64,000 bases of DNA from Ridgeia piscesae (Eukaryota > Annelida > Polychaeta > Sabellida > Siboglinidae): NCBI GenBank assembly GCA_025642075.2, contig JAODUO010000075.1, positions 5,001 through 69,000 on the forward strand. The letters are read 5' to 3'. Positions 22,069 to 32,859 of the stretch are shown here, piece by piece (position 1 is the first letter of the stretch; every line of letters begins with the position of its first letter). The notes beneath the pieces were generated by a model, which saw only the letters and a list, made by a program, of their open reading frames with translations, did no database searches and was not told the DNA's origin. A program made the position numbers and the translations under genes.

Positions 22069-22554
22069 CCGGTTTATCAGTGAAACGACCAGGGAACTGA
22101 CCGTAACTTCAACATGCGACAAAACTCGTCAAATATTTTTTTTAATAATTATTTTATTGCTTTCACTACAACTGATATGTATCTGACATGTGCTTTTTGT
22201 GAAAAATGTCTCTGCTTGAATATCGATTTAATGAAATTTGAAATGTAGGAACAATTGAGGTGGGATCGCGATCTACACCAGTGCCGCATTTCTGTCGGAA
22301 ATGGCACAGAATTCATATCCTTGCTCTCATTCACAGTACACTGTATATGGCGCCCACCGTTCGCTGGTCAGTTGTGAATTCATAAAACGTTCCCCCAATG
22401 CCTATTGAAAATAGAAGTCTGGGCAGTATCTAATTTTACATTGGTACTGCTGACCTTCATAATACTACATTCAACGACAGAAGTTTCGTTCAAAATTTTT
22501 GGCTCTCTGCGATATTGACATTGTTAATTATGCTGATCAGTTTGTGTGTGTATT
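22069..22554 (+). repeat. ~480-bp direct repeat, left copy
   Basis: Begins CCGGTTTATCAGTGAAACGA and matches 23299-23769 almost throughout, including GGTGGGATCGCG, CTACACCAGTGCCGCATTTC, GTACACTGTATATGGCGCCC and CATTCAACGACAGAAGTTTC. The two copies differ by scattered substitutions and small indels and lie 1,230 bp apart. They could be parts of LTRs of a short non-autonomous element or a segmental duplication. Confidence 0.9.
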
Positions 22555-23298
22555 TTATATACATACGGTTTAAATTGTGTATGTGATGTAGAGAGCCCAC
22601 ATGGGTAGTATGTACAATAAATTCGTCAGGGGATGGGTGTGGATCACACTTTTATAATGGCATATATTTGCGTCTATTTTGCATGTATGGAACACACTTT
22701 TATGGTGGTCCTATTGGAATGTTTTGTAGAATTATATTTTTGTTATTCAAAAAGGCTCTTTCCTCCACCAGTTTTGCAAATATGGGCTTAACATTGCAGT
22801 ACATAAATCCCTTTGAGGTGCTTCAAGATCAGTACAAAGGGTGGAAATCTAGACGTTACCATATCCAAATAGTTGGTTTTACCCAACACAACTCGGCAAT
22901 GATTTAATCATATATTTTGGGAAATGAGTCATGCATTCAAGACTTACATAAGTTTACATAACGTCTCGGCATCGTGGTCGTTGTGCAGAGAAATGACAAG
23001 TACACGTGCGCGCTGGAGTGTGCAACGTAGGGGGTCGAAAAGTAGGTCGTCGCTGCAGCGCGCAGAAATGATTTATTATGTAATACCACTGTCGCCGCGG
23101 GGGTCATGAACTCAGTCTCGACATTCTGGAATGGGGTCAAAGTTGATCGGCCACCTGAGGTTACGCCAGTTCGGCGCGCGTGTGCATACGAGGAACGACG
23201 TTCTGGACTGCTCGACGTTGCATACCGTCGCGCTAACCTTTTGACATGAACCGCTAACCTTCGACGTTCTGGACCGCTCGACGTTCTGGACGGCCACA
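22555..23298. other. Spacer between direct repeats with short GACGTTCTGGAC repeats
   Basis: Non-coding spacer. Near its right end the phrase CGACGTTCTGGAC recurs with variants three to four times (about 23115-23290). No retrotransposon protein motif is present. Confidence 0.5.
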
Positions 23299-23769
23299 CC
23301 GGTTTATCAGTGAAACGATCATGGAACTGACCGTAACTAAACATGCGACAAAACTCGTCAAACATTTTAAATAATTATTTTATTGCTTTCACTATAACTA
23401 ATATGTATCTGACATGTGCTTTTGTGAAACATGTCTACTGGAGTATCGATTTAATTAAATTTGAAATGTAGTAACAATTGAGGTGGGATCGCGTTCTACA
23501 CCAGTGCCGCATTTCTGTCGGAAATGGCACAGAATTCATATCCTTGCTCTCATTCACAGTACACTGTATATGGCGCCCACCGTCCTCTGATCAGTTATGA
23601 ATTCATAAAACATTCCCCCAATGCCTATTGAAAATAGAAGTCTGGGCAGTAACTAATTTTACATTGGTACTGCTGACCTTCATAATACTACATTCAACGA
23701 CAGAAGTTTCGTTCAAAAGTTATGGATCTCTGCGATATTGACATTGTTAATGATGCTGATCAGTTTGTT
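23299..23769 (+). repeat. ~480-bp direct repeat, right copy
   Basis: Second copy of the 22069-22554 repeat, same orientation. It continues without a break into the LTR-like stretch at 23770-23953, which the left copy lacks. Confidence 0.9.
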
Positions 23770-23953
23770 GTATATCAACAGTCATTAGTATACGCCTGTG
23801 ACGTCAACGGAAGTGACCGTTCAGTATAGCGTATAATAAACCCTCCTCCGTTTCTGACACAGAAGAGTCTTCAGTCGTATTTATATCCCGCTGATCGTAT
23901 ATCGCATCTTGTTAGCGTAAGACGCTACAAAGGCGCTAACAAACAGACATCTA
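23770..23953 (+). mobile_element. LTR-like 3' end (R-U5-like) with possible primer-binding site
   Basis: Contains TATAATAAACCCTCCTCCG (TATA/polyadenylation-like, 23830-23850), then GCGTAAGACGCTACA and finally CATCTACA followed by TCTTGGCAACTGCGATG. A CA-ending block followed by TTGGCRAC is the usual look of an invertebrate gypsy 5' LTR and primer-binding site. No gag follows and only one such end is in the window, so this is a tentative solo or truncated LTR. Confidence 0.35.
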
Positions 23954-24444
23954 CATCTTGGCAACTGCGATGCTACGAGTGTTGTTTGTAGGCTGCGCAA
24001 AGATGTGTCTCAAGCATTATATTCCATTTCAAACACTTTATAACACACGAAATGATTGCACGCAGTGCAATGAAATAAAAGCACCACTCGCTGTCGAGTA
24101 TTTGCCCATAGCCGCCAATTCTCACGACACGATGATGATTCTCACGACACGACAATAACTCTGGTTGGTCAGTGATGATGCCATAGGTTGACGAACGCCG
24201 ACTTTGTGTCTGTCTCTGCGTCTCCTCTAGGCCTACCTAATGTCAAATAAAAACACATCGAAATATATAAAGCGAGGCGATAAAAGACACAGAACGATTT
24301 ACTCTATAATTTCTTTCTAGTACGTACAATTTGTGTAGCTCAATATCAATGATTATGATATGGCCATTACTTATTAGTTCTTTATTGTTTCGTTTTAATA
24401 TTGAACTTGCCAAATATCTGCTATTTGGTTTCAGGTCTTCATAT

Positions 24445-25345
24445 TTTATTCCGAAGTGTGCCCGACAAACCAGCTCTCAAAATACGAGGCGAGAGAAGAG
24501 ATGCACCCCACACAACTTTAGCAAACAATCTCGTAATTGTCTATGTAGCGTGAAAGAACTGTTATTTTTTGTATGGCAGCTCACCATAACTGGTATATCT
24601 AGCTTTTAACTTTACTCGTTTCTCGGCATATCTCTCATTGAGCTGTCCTATTGGCATTTATCGCTCTGTCGTGTGCTATTGAATCCATGACAATGTCTCA
24701 AAATGAAGCCGGTCTCCGTCACTATCTAGATACAATTCTGCGCACCGAGTAGTATGTCATTGCAATAAATATTGGTCTCAAAACATCGTCAATCATGGAC
24801 AGGCGAAAACATATGAAAAAACAATAAAAGTAGCGTTATAATATGCACGTTAACTAACGACGTTGAGACCAGTAGGCTCAATTCTTACATCCGCCCACAT
24901 TCCTTTCACCCCACGGGCGTCAAAGGCGTAAACCCTACAGCTATGCTGTCGACATTAACCTAAATAAGCTGGCATCCCTTGCCATCCTTGGGCTGCGCGA
25001 CGTAGCAATGGCGCCAACCCGGAAGACGACACACCTACTGTGACGTCATGACAATACGGCTGACGCGCCATCTTCGTTTCGGGCGACGTCAGATTTCAAG
25101 ATGGCGACATCGGTGATTTAAGCGAACTAGGGGACCGCTTTATTTCGTCTATTTCTTCTTTCCTTCGATCACTGCACTTGCGCTAGCATATTTTGCCATA
25201 AGGTACACACATAAGACTACCGTTGTATTATGGTATAGCGGCCTGTGCGACATTCGGGAACTTTTTAAGTACGTTACGAGGCTTGTTCATGTGCGTGGCG
25301 TATAGACTATACTATAGCTCTGCACGACCAGCCGCACAGATCAAC
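24445..25345 (+). repeat. Dispersed repeat copy C, longest
   Basis: Carries both the 5' part shared with copy A (TATTCCGAAGTGTGCCCGAC, ATCTCGTAATTGTCTATGTAG) and the middle part shared with B (GCAATAAATATTGGTCTCAA, ATGGACAGGCGAAAACAT). The common promoter-like core has TGACGTCA at 25041-25048, GCGCCATCTT and AAGATGGCG. It ends near AGCCGCACAGATCAACAA and lacks the SINE-type tail. This copy best defines the full element of about 0.9 kb. No open frame exceeds chance. Confidence 0.85.
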
Positions 25346-25700
25346 AACGCCAGTCTCATACGTGTCAACATTGGAAAATGTCCATGGGGGAGATTGCGCG
25401 CGAGCTGTTACGCCAACCACGAACGGGTCAACGCGACCTTTGCGGACGCATACTTGGAATAATAATACCAATGAAATTATGAATGAAACGACAAGAAAAA
25501 AAAATTCCATGATTTTATTAGCACATCACAACATTTAAACCATATATATACATATCATACAAGCGTCCTTGTGCAATTATTAATCACCAAAGTGCTCTAA
25601 ACAGGCTCTACTCTCTATAATCAAGTAATTATACCCCTTGAAAACTTTAAGTATTTAATTCCAATATTTTTACCTTATTGAAAAAAAATTTATTTAATTA
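25346..25700. other. No feature seen
   Basis: AT-rich sequence between repeat copy C and the hAT pseudogene. If the hAT remnant were spliced as its donor suggests, this would be the start of its intron; no further hAT exon is found here. Confidence 0.4.
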
Positions 25701-25701
25701 C

Positions 25702-26600
25702 CTGTGCTGGAAATGGTAAAACACATCCACTAGGAGATCCTCCACAGGCACAGGTAAGGCCTTGACTCCTGCCACTGTACATAGATTGGCCAAGTGGCAC
25801 ACACAGCCAATGTCAAACACTGCAGAGTTTTTCTCCTTGATTTGGTCACAACAGAGTTTCTCTTCCCTCCCATTGTGTTGCAATTATCACTTATGAAGGT
25901 CACTACATTCTTCCAGGGAATTCCATTTGCTTCGTATGTGGCATCTAGTTGGTTAAATATGGATTGTGCTGTGCCAATATTGCAGATTGGCATGTCCAGG
26001 AATCCTGTGACTGCTCTTTCCCTCACCTCGTCAAAGTATTTAATCACAATTGCTACAGCTTTCTGCCGGTTAGTGTCATTACATTCGTCACAGCCGAATG
26101 AAACAAACAAAATTTTGCTCTGTTTCACAAGTTGTTCTTCCAAAGTTGGAGCGATGGCATGTTTGACAATCATCGTCGTCTTGGTTCGGCCACAGGAGAA
26201 TTTCTTAGTTATTTTCGAATCTGGGAACGTTTGCTTGCATAGGCGTGTAAAATGGTCTGCCACAACAAACGGCAAGTTGTGTTCGCAACGAAATTTGTGA
26301 ACAGAGTTTCGCTTCGAATTACATCTTCTGTATACGCATTCACTGTAAAAAAAAGTTCGTCACAGGAGTTGTGGTGTTCTGCGATTTCTGCAGCCGGGTG
26401 TGTTTCTCTGTGATTGAATGCTTCTTCAGATCATTCTTGCCTCCGTGATCCACTTTGATGTCTATCACACACATTTTGCAAAAGGCATGCTCGATACCTT
26501 GTCGACTTTTACATACCCACGGGTACTTGACCGTCCATTTATCTTGATACTTGCATGTATATCTTTGTTTCTTTTTTGGTGGTTCCTTCTTCCTTTCTGC
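25702..26600 (-). pseudogene. hAT-superfamily transposase remnant with BED-like zinc finger
   Basis: Reading the minus strand, a basic start (KKEPPKKKQRYTCKYQDKW, about 26580-26525) leads into a BED/TTF-like finger: AFCKMC, then GGKNDLKKHSITEKH (about 26490-26400). After a one-base frameshift near 26285 come EHNLPFVVADHFTRL, FSCGRTKTTMIVKHAIAP, GFLDMPICNIGTAQSIF and NVVTFISDNCNTMGGKRN. These are the early catalytic-domain motifs of a hAT-type transposase (first D in SDNC). A second frameshift near 25842 leads to EKNSAVFDIGCVCHLANL and VEDLLVDVFYHFQ. The coding sequence stops at CAG/GTAATT (25702), a good splice donor, with the C-terminal dimerisation half missing. Such genes also exist as domesticated BED proteins, but two shifts argue for a dead copy. 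Confidence 0.8.
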
Positions 26601-26604
26601 TATG

Positions 26605-26945
26605 ATCAGTTATTGCTTCTGCTGTTTTATCGTGACCTGCTTCTTGCGTTGCGTACCTCAAAATGGCGCAGGTCAAGGTTCACCTTGGGAAGTACCCGGA
26701 TAGACATAGAACAAATCGCGCGCTGTGTAGATACTCAACGCGCGCAAGGCCAACGTAACAGCACCATCTATCGGCAAGAATAAGCATTTTCATGTTTTCA
26801 TGTTCGAAGTTGCGGCAAATCTACGGGTCGGGATTTTTTGGTTGGGGGGGAAGATTTAAAAAAATTAAATCTGGAGAAACTGCTTAAATAGAAAACCTGA
26901 TCGGTAGACATGTCTAAAATCGGGAGACTCCCGACCAAATCGGTA
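26605..26945. other. No feature seen
   Basis: Sequence upstream of the hAT remnant. CGCGCGCTGTGTAGATACT and CTCAACGCGCGCAAGG near 26715-26745 form a weak inverted pair. No terminal inverted repeat for the hAT element could be identified. Confidence 0.4.
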
Positions 26946-26949
26946 GACT

Positions 26950-27074
26950 TGACAGGTATGCAGTCTGTGTCCGTTGGCTTTTATTCCAAATACATCAGGG
27001 CTGCTGCGTCCGGGTATTAAGCCCAGTCCGCCGGCGTACCATTTGAATGCGCTAACCACTACGCTATCCGCGCC
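26950..27074 (-). mobile_element. tRNA-derived SINE
   Basis: On the minus strand the head GGCGCGGATAGCGTAGTGG holds a perfect RNA polymerase III A box (TAGCGTAGTGG) and a weakened B box (GGCTTAATACC). These are followed by CGGACGCAGCAGCCCTGATG and a GGAATAAAAGCCAACGGACA tail. The same tail words occur at the end of dispersed repeat A (17.76-17.83 kb) and start of repeat B (20.58-20.65 kb), in the same genomic orientation. So the SINE tail and those repeats share sequence. It is too diverged to be a tRNA gene. Confidence 0.75.
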
Positions 27075-27871
27075 TCTCTTAAAGGGAACCAAAAGGGAAA
27101 TGTTACATGCTATGCACATCAAACACTTAATAGAAACTAACCATTTCGTACGGTAATCACATTTTTAATGTCACTGGCTTATGAATAAAACATTTTTAAC
27201 ACATCGTCTGTCGAACTTCATGAGATGTGCCATTGTTGATAGTCTGTGACGTAACGACTGCTCTTTGCTCATCAGTCATGCTGGCACTTTCCAAATGATG
27301 TACCAACTGACAATGCTTTCCGGAAAAGCCGGTAAAAAATATTTATATTTAATTACATGTATAATTGGCATGCTTTACTAGAAGGCCTGTCTCCCACCTA
27401 GGAGAATTCACAGGTGATCCACCACAAGGAATGAGTTTAAAACAATCAAAAGTTCCCCCATGGATCCTATAGATTCTGGCATGAGAAACTTTCGCGAACA
27501 CGCGGATTTGGATTTTCGTGAGCCCGATTTGGCCAATTCTGTGATTCTTCCAAATCCGAATTGTCGGTTTTTTAATATGGGGCGTCGAAACTGGTAAACA
27601 ATCGATAACAAATTTAACTTTTGTGTCAATTCCTGGCGTAGATCCCATTCGCACCGTCATCCTTTCTAAATATAAGCCGGATTTAGATTACCTAGGAACT
27701 GCGAATCAGGGCACAGCTTACAATTCGCGCACGCCTACCACTGGAAAGCTGCTTGTCTGTATGACCAAATACGGCCGATTTTACTAAGCTGTACGTCAGA
27801 AATTTACATTCCCATTCATAAGGTCGGAATCGTGAAAGGGTGGTGCCAGAGGAAAGCCTAACGATTGGTCT

Positions 27872-27876
<5 letters not shown>
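27075..27876. other. No feature recognised
   Basis: Unique sequence. A minus-strand open frame of 103 codons (27349-27660) shows no known motif and overlaps a second open frame, so it is probably chance. Confidence 0.35.

Positions 27877-27956
<80 letters not shown>
27877..27956. repeat. (TA)n microsatellite, ~40 units
   Basis: A nearly perfect TA run of 80 bp, the longest uninterrupted one in the left half. Confidence 0.97.
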
Positions 27957-27958
<2 letters not shown>

Positions 27959-28099
27959 CTATATATATCATGAATCAGCCATTCAACACAAATCTAGCAA
28001 ACAACGTTTTGTTGACGCGAGTTTCCCGCGAACACGGTCAAGGCTGTTTTAGTTATGTCCTCGATAAGTCGTTTAAGAGTTATTATACTAATTCAGACA

Positions 28100-28690
28100 G
28101 TTAGACTGACTTTGGGAGTTGTTTTTTAAGTGAACTTTCAGCTAATTGTTGGCGAGTAAGGTAGGGAAGGGTATAAGCCCACCATAAGCAGGAACCGCTG
28201 CAGTTGTTTTAATAATGACCCAATCGAATATATTTTCATTTGCAGGAAATCTGAAACATATATCCTAGTTTGTGTATAAGTATTTTACACATAGATACAA
28301 AACGTAATTTAAAATTCTACTTTTAAAAATAGCTACGAAAAGAGCGTCTTGCCCCATAGGTAGGACAAGACGCCCATCTGGATGGGGCAAGATGCCTTTC
28401 AAAAAATCGTTGAATAATTACAAGTATGCGAGTTAGTGTGGATGGTATGTGGTGGGTGCAATGTATCAGTTTATTTACTTCTGACGTAGGCATGCTATAG
28501 AATAAATACCAACACCCACAATGTTGTGAAATGCATTTAAAACAGGTATGCAATAAGTTCTTACAGAAAAACGAACGAACGAACAATCTACACAGTTGTG
28601 AACTACTAGCCAAATTGGCTTTCGATGTTTCGGTAGTGTCATTTCGTTCTCAAATGCAACTGTTGCAGTGTCAACTACCAAGCCATTCAC
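28100..28690. other. Non-coding flank of the pogo-like remnant
   Basis: AT-rich sequence with a short GGACAAGACGCCCATCTGGATG/GGGGCAAGATGCC repeat (about 28360-28400) and an ACGAACGAACGAAC run (28570-28585). The terminal inverted repeat of the transposon was not identified. Confidence 0.35.
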
Positions 28691-30525
28691 TGCCACTAGT
28701 TGCAGCAGTTCTCGCAAATATAATTTGCATTCCCTCAGTGCACTCTCTATGTACCCAGTCCCTACAGAGCACACACTGGACCCAGACCTCGCGACTTCTG
28801 CTGTTAGAGAATGGCTCTCCATAAATCAGACAATGCCATTCTTCATATTCATCGCTGCTTAGATCGCTCCGGAATCTCTTTGCATGTACGGTTATCGTCA
28901 TCTGTTATTTCTTAGGCATCGGTCGTTTCCCCTTCGGCTTCCCGCCTCCTTTGCCTTACCGCTTAGATGTTTCACCTTTCTTCGTAAGTGCGTTTTTATA
29001 CGGCGATGACGACACCCAGGCTGCTGATTCCTGTTTTGTCGACTTGCTGCGTGCTGATAATGTGTTCAACAATGAAGAAATGTTCCTAATAAGGTCACGA
29101 ATGACCATAGTAGCCGGTGTCGAGGCGACACACCCAACAGTGGACAGAGAGGCAGCCATTTCGTCCGCTGGCATGTCAGTAGTTGCGTGATCATCAGAAG
29201 AAGGACGAGCACTTGGAGGTTCATCGGATGAAGGGCCGGCATTTGGATGGCGATTACATGAGGGATCGGCAGTTTGGGAGCCATCAAGTAAAGGACCGGC
29301 AGTTGGAACATCATCAGACGACGGCCCAACAGTAGCCTGGTGGGTTCCTGTCAGGAGTGCTGCAGCAAAATCGTCGCCAGTGAAGACATCCGAGTCGTAA
29401 GGCCACAGACCACATGCCCTCAATCCTGTGACTGGTTTGTCAAGGGTGGCTGATTTGTTGAAGGCTATATTGAACACACCAGCCATGTGGCAAAACGACA
29501 TTCGTCGACCTGGATTGGTGACCATCCACCTGTCTACTGCTTCAGTGATTTGAAAAACGTTGTGTCGAGCGGCTGCATCCTGCGGGTGCAATGAGGTGGC
29601 AGAACCAGCAGTTGTATGTCTTTGGACCTCGCGAAGGTTATTGCAGCCAATGTTTTATGGCTGTGGTGGTCATCCATGATTTGCTGGTTTTCCGTATACG
29701 CATTTGTCGACACATCGAAATGTTCAAGCCATTTGACGAACAAGTCTGCATCAATCCAACCATTCGGACTGCAGTAGCCTACATAATCAGGTGGTGCCCC
29801 GTTCATCAAAGTTGCCACCATCCTCTTCCGTGGAAAAATAAACATTGGTGGCAGGTAACCACCACCTGCTGCATTGATGGCACAGACTGTAACTGTAGCG
29901 CCACGTTCCCCACTCGTAACCTTTGAAACGTGTCTCGCTCCATTGGTTGCTACGACCTTCCCAGGTCTTCTCTCATCCATATTCTACACTCGACTCGGTG
30001 TGTATTGCGCTGTCTCCAAAACGGAGCGGTAAATTTGGAAGAACTCATTTACCCGTGCCTTGTTAAAGCCAAGAGCGCGAGTAATGGATATAGCTTGCGG
30101 TTTTTTTAATGGAGAGGTCGGGGTGTCGTGCAAAAAATCCACACAACCAGTCTTTACCGGCCATCCTAATTGTTTCGTTAAACGGGTTGTTCACACCTGT
30201 TTTGAGAGCAATCTCATAAGCGAGACGTCTGACATCCAGAGTTGTCAAGCCATACATGGGCCGTTCCTCTGTTTGATGTGTTGTGTTCGTAGAGGGCTTT
30301 TTCGACGTCATATCCTAGGAGAACAGTTCTAGGGCCGAGTTTCAACTTTCAAGGCGAGGCCACAGCGTTGTCTCTGCCTCCGCAATGTACGAGCTGGTAC
30401 CACAAACTGCTTACTTGCTCTAAGCAACGGAATGCCCTCTCTAACTGCACGAAGAGCTTGGCCAAGTTGACCATCGCCATATCTTCCCCGCTCCGTCTTT
30501 CTTTTGTATGACCTAACCACTGCCC
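28690..30525 (-). pseudogene. pogo/Tigger-like DDE transposase pseudogene
   Basis: On the minus strand the order is: a psq-type helix-turn-helix (YGDGQLGQALRAVREGIPLL to VVPARTLRRQRQR, about 30495-30370); a CENP-B-type region (GLTTLDVRRLAYEIALKTG, about 30250, to DWLCGFFARHPDLSI); after a shift at an A-run (about 30100), ITRALGFNKARVNEFFQIYR. The DDE domain starts at NMDE (first D, about 29975) but the preceding Tyr codon is TAG. Then come VTSGERGATVTVCAINAAGG, IMDDHHSH (second D, 29675-29655) and RMQPLDTTF (third D, about 29565). A shift at about 29560 leads to WMVTNPGRR and GLRACGLWPYD, a Ser/Asp-rich tail (29360-29150), and a terminal Cys/His finger WVQCVLCRDWVHREC (28790-28745). At least four breaks and a deletion after NMDE make it inert. 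The domain set matches psq/CENP-B/DDE_1/PHD-like proteins of invertebrates. Confidence 0.85.
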
Positions 30526-30557
30526 TGGAAAATAAGTAGAAAGGAATAATGTAAGAA

Positions 30558-30558
30558 A

Positions 30559-30589
<31 letters not shown>

Positions 30590-30598
30590 GCGCGTACA

Positions 30599-30652
<54 letters not shown>
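30558..30652. repeat. (GCAC)n-(CA)n compound microsatellite
   Basis: A CACG run passes into a CA run. It lies just upstream of the pogo-like remnant and creates CVCVCV peptides on the minus strand. Confidence 0.97.
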
Positions 30653-30654
<2 letters not shown>

Positions 30655-30659
30655 GTATG

Positions 30660-31163
30660 ATTTGGGGGCAAGACACCCATGGAAGGCGTCATACCCCATT
30701 CAAGTCCCCCCCCCGGCATGTGCGCTAGTAAAATGGCTGTATGTCGTCTGCCGTTTAATTGTCGCTCAATTAACTATTACCAAATGTTAGTAGATATGCA
30801 TATCCTAAGATATTAATAAATGTCATGGTTATTTATGATAATTCCTGAGTTTTACAATGATACATGAAATGACATGTTTTAATATTTTACACTTACAAAT
30901 CAATTTTGGCGATCTGAGCCGTTGTTATGTCGAGAGGACGGGTGAGCGTATCGCCTCGTATAGGCGGATTTATTAATTACCCCACCCTACCTTACGTAGC
31001 CCGAGATTGCCGCAGCCAAGTCGCCGAAACGAAAGTCATGATTGTTCTCGGATTTTTCGTTCGAGTACCCTCAAATGTTTTTTTAATTTCACCGAATGTT
31101 CTCACAAATCATCATCACGTCCCCAGGCATTGCAAGCATAAAACCCAAGACACTGCCCAGATA
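30660..31163. other. No feature seen
   Basis: AT-rich unique sequence between the microsatellite and the AACGTT-rich element. Confidence 0.45.
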
Positions 31164-31389
31164 GCATGCAAACGTTAATCTAACGTTAATTTAACGTTAG
31201 CAGAAACGTTGGTTTAACGTTTAAATGCGAACGTGTTTTTTTGCGTTATTTTGCTCGTTTATTTAACGTAGATCTACGTTTACATTCTAACCAAACAAAC
31301 AACAACCAAAAACTAACGTTTCGGGAACGTTAGAGATGTAACCGTAACCAAAATCAAACGGTTCTAACCAAATGCAAACGTTTGCACGC
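31164..31389. mobile_element. AACGTT-rich MITE-like element, copy 1
   Basis: GCATGCAAACGTT at 31164-31176 faces AACGTTTGCACGC at 31377-31389, a 12-of-13 terminal inverted match. Between them TTAACGTTA-like words recur more than eight times. It lacks coding capacity. It resembles the element at 39731-39920 in word content and size. Confidence 0.65.
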
Positions 31390-31990
31390 TTTTTTGGTGT
31401 TAAGTGTAACCTTTTGAAAAGGGAGTTAAGGCGGGTAGCTAGGCCTAGGCCAAGGGGAGCCAATGGCAACATTTGGTTTTTCAGACATCACAAGAACAGT
31501 GTGACAGTTATCTTGGGTGATTCTTCCGAAGATCTTTGGACATTTGTGAGTTTTACAATGAATCATGTTTCTGTTGTGTGCTTTGAAACATACACAGTAC
31601 AATCCCACCGTGTGCAGTTTTTATTTGTGGTGGTGTTTCAAGATACCTACACATAAAATAATTGTGTTTGAGATTGTACGCCAAATTTGAAGTTGTATTA
31701 CAAGAAAGCAGTCTGAAAGTACACTAGATTGCATCACGGACAGGTGCTTTTTTATGTATGACCCATTCTTCTCCGGTTAGCCACGCCACGTGCATAGGGG
31801 TCTATATTCATCGGAAGCGAGTTAAATTGCCTCCTCTCGCATGCCTGTAGATTTAATTAACCAGACTCCGTGAGGTGGCAGCACTTTTCTGCCCAACAAC
31901 TCGCTAGAAGTCGCGTATCTTTGTGTGGTTATAGGATCGTTTGTACTACACTCATCACTCATGGCCGTCGTTTGTTACTCCCTGGGTGAG
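31390..31990. other. No feature seen
   Basis: Moderate-complexity sequence without recognised coding or repeat signals. Confidence 0.4.

Positions 31991-31994
<4 letters not shown>

Positions 31995-32022
<28 letters not shown>
31995..32022. repeat. (TA)n microsatellite
   Basis: Short TA run just outside the left arm of the large palindrome. Confidence 0.9.
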
Positions 32023-32023
<1 letters not shown>

Positions 32024-32028
<5 letters not shown>

Positions 32029-32116
32029 TTGATATATGCAATATGTAATCTATATATACACACACTACATAATTATATACATAATGCACCACGCACGCAC
32101 GCACGCACGCACGCAC

Positions 32117-32159
<43 letters not shown>

Positions 32160-32272
32160 GTGCGTGCGTGCGTGCGTCCGCGCGTGCGTGCGTGCGTGCG
32201 TGCGTGCATATGTATATAATTATGTAGTGTGTGTATATATAGATTACATATTGCATATATCAATATTTTAAA
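32024..32272. repeat. 249-bp near-perfect palindrome (cruciform-prone)
   Basis: The left arm begins AAATATTGATATATGCAATA and continues through TACACACACTACATAATTAT to a (CACG)n run. The centre is a (TA)n run at about 32121-32158, and the right arm is the reverse complement of the left, through a (CGTG)n run to the mirrored start. Arms of about 105-115 bp match except for a few bases in the CACG runs. Both strands therefore encode nearly the same chance peptide. A third copy of the inner arm lies at 32711-32766. Confidence 0.93.
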
Positions 32273-32640
32273 GTTGTTTATTGGTATGTCAAAATATGAA
32301 AGTACCAGCTTACTATGCACTCTGTTTGATGTACAATGCTGCCAGTCAGTTATTAGGAATATGGTGTCTAGATTTATGTGTAGACTTGATAGCTCTGTTA
32401 ACTGTATTTTAAATGACATTCCAACTTCTAGCTTAAGATTCACTTCCAGGATCCGTAAACACTGGAACAAGCTTTTATATATGAACACTTGACTAAAACA
32501 AATGTATACATTTTGCTTATATACACAGCATTGGATCAGAATGCATACTGTACATATTGTCTGCCTAATGTCAACATATGGAGCTCAGAGTCACATATAC
32601 TTGCTGTATGTGCCCTGTTGAGTCTGGAATAAAGTTATTG
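32273..32640 (+). mobile_element. Probable LINE 3' end fragment
   Basis: An open segment ending FTSRIRKHWNKLLYMNT (to about 32491) resembles the extreme C-terminus of a non-LTR reverse transcriptase. It is followed by a 3' UTR ending GGAATAAAGTTATTGAATTG and a (TA)n run, the polyadenylation-plus-microsatellite finish usual for these elements. The similarity is short. It is bracketed by inverted copies of the CACACTACATAATTATATAC arm. Confidence 0.5.
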
Positions 32641-32643
32641 AAT

Positions 32644-32644
<1 letters not shown>

Positions 32645-32719
<75 letters not shown>

Positions 32720-32766
32720 TACATAATTATATACATACGCACGCACGCACGCAAACACGCACGCAC

Positions 32767-32851
<85 letters not shown>
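32645..32851. repeat. (TA)n - (CACG)n - (CA)n compound microsatellite
   Basis: TA run (32645-32711), then ACACACACTACATAATTATA, a CACG run, and a CA run of nearly 85 bp. The middle section is a copy of the palindrome arm at 32060-32085. Confidence 0.97.
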
Positions 32852-32854
<3 letters not shown>

Positions 32855-32859
32855 ATACA

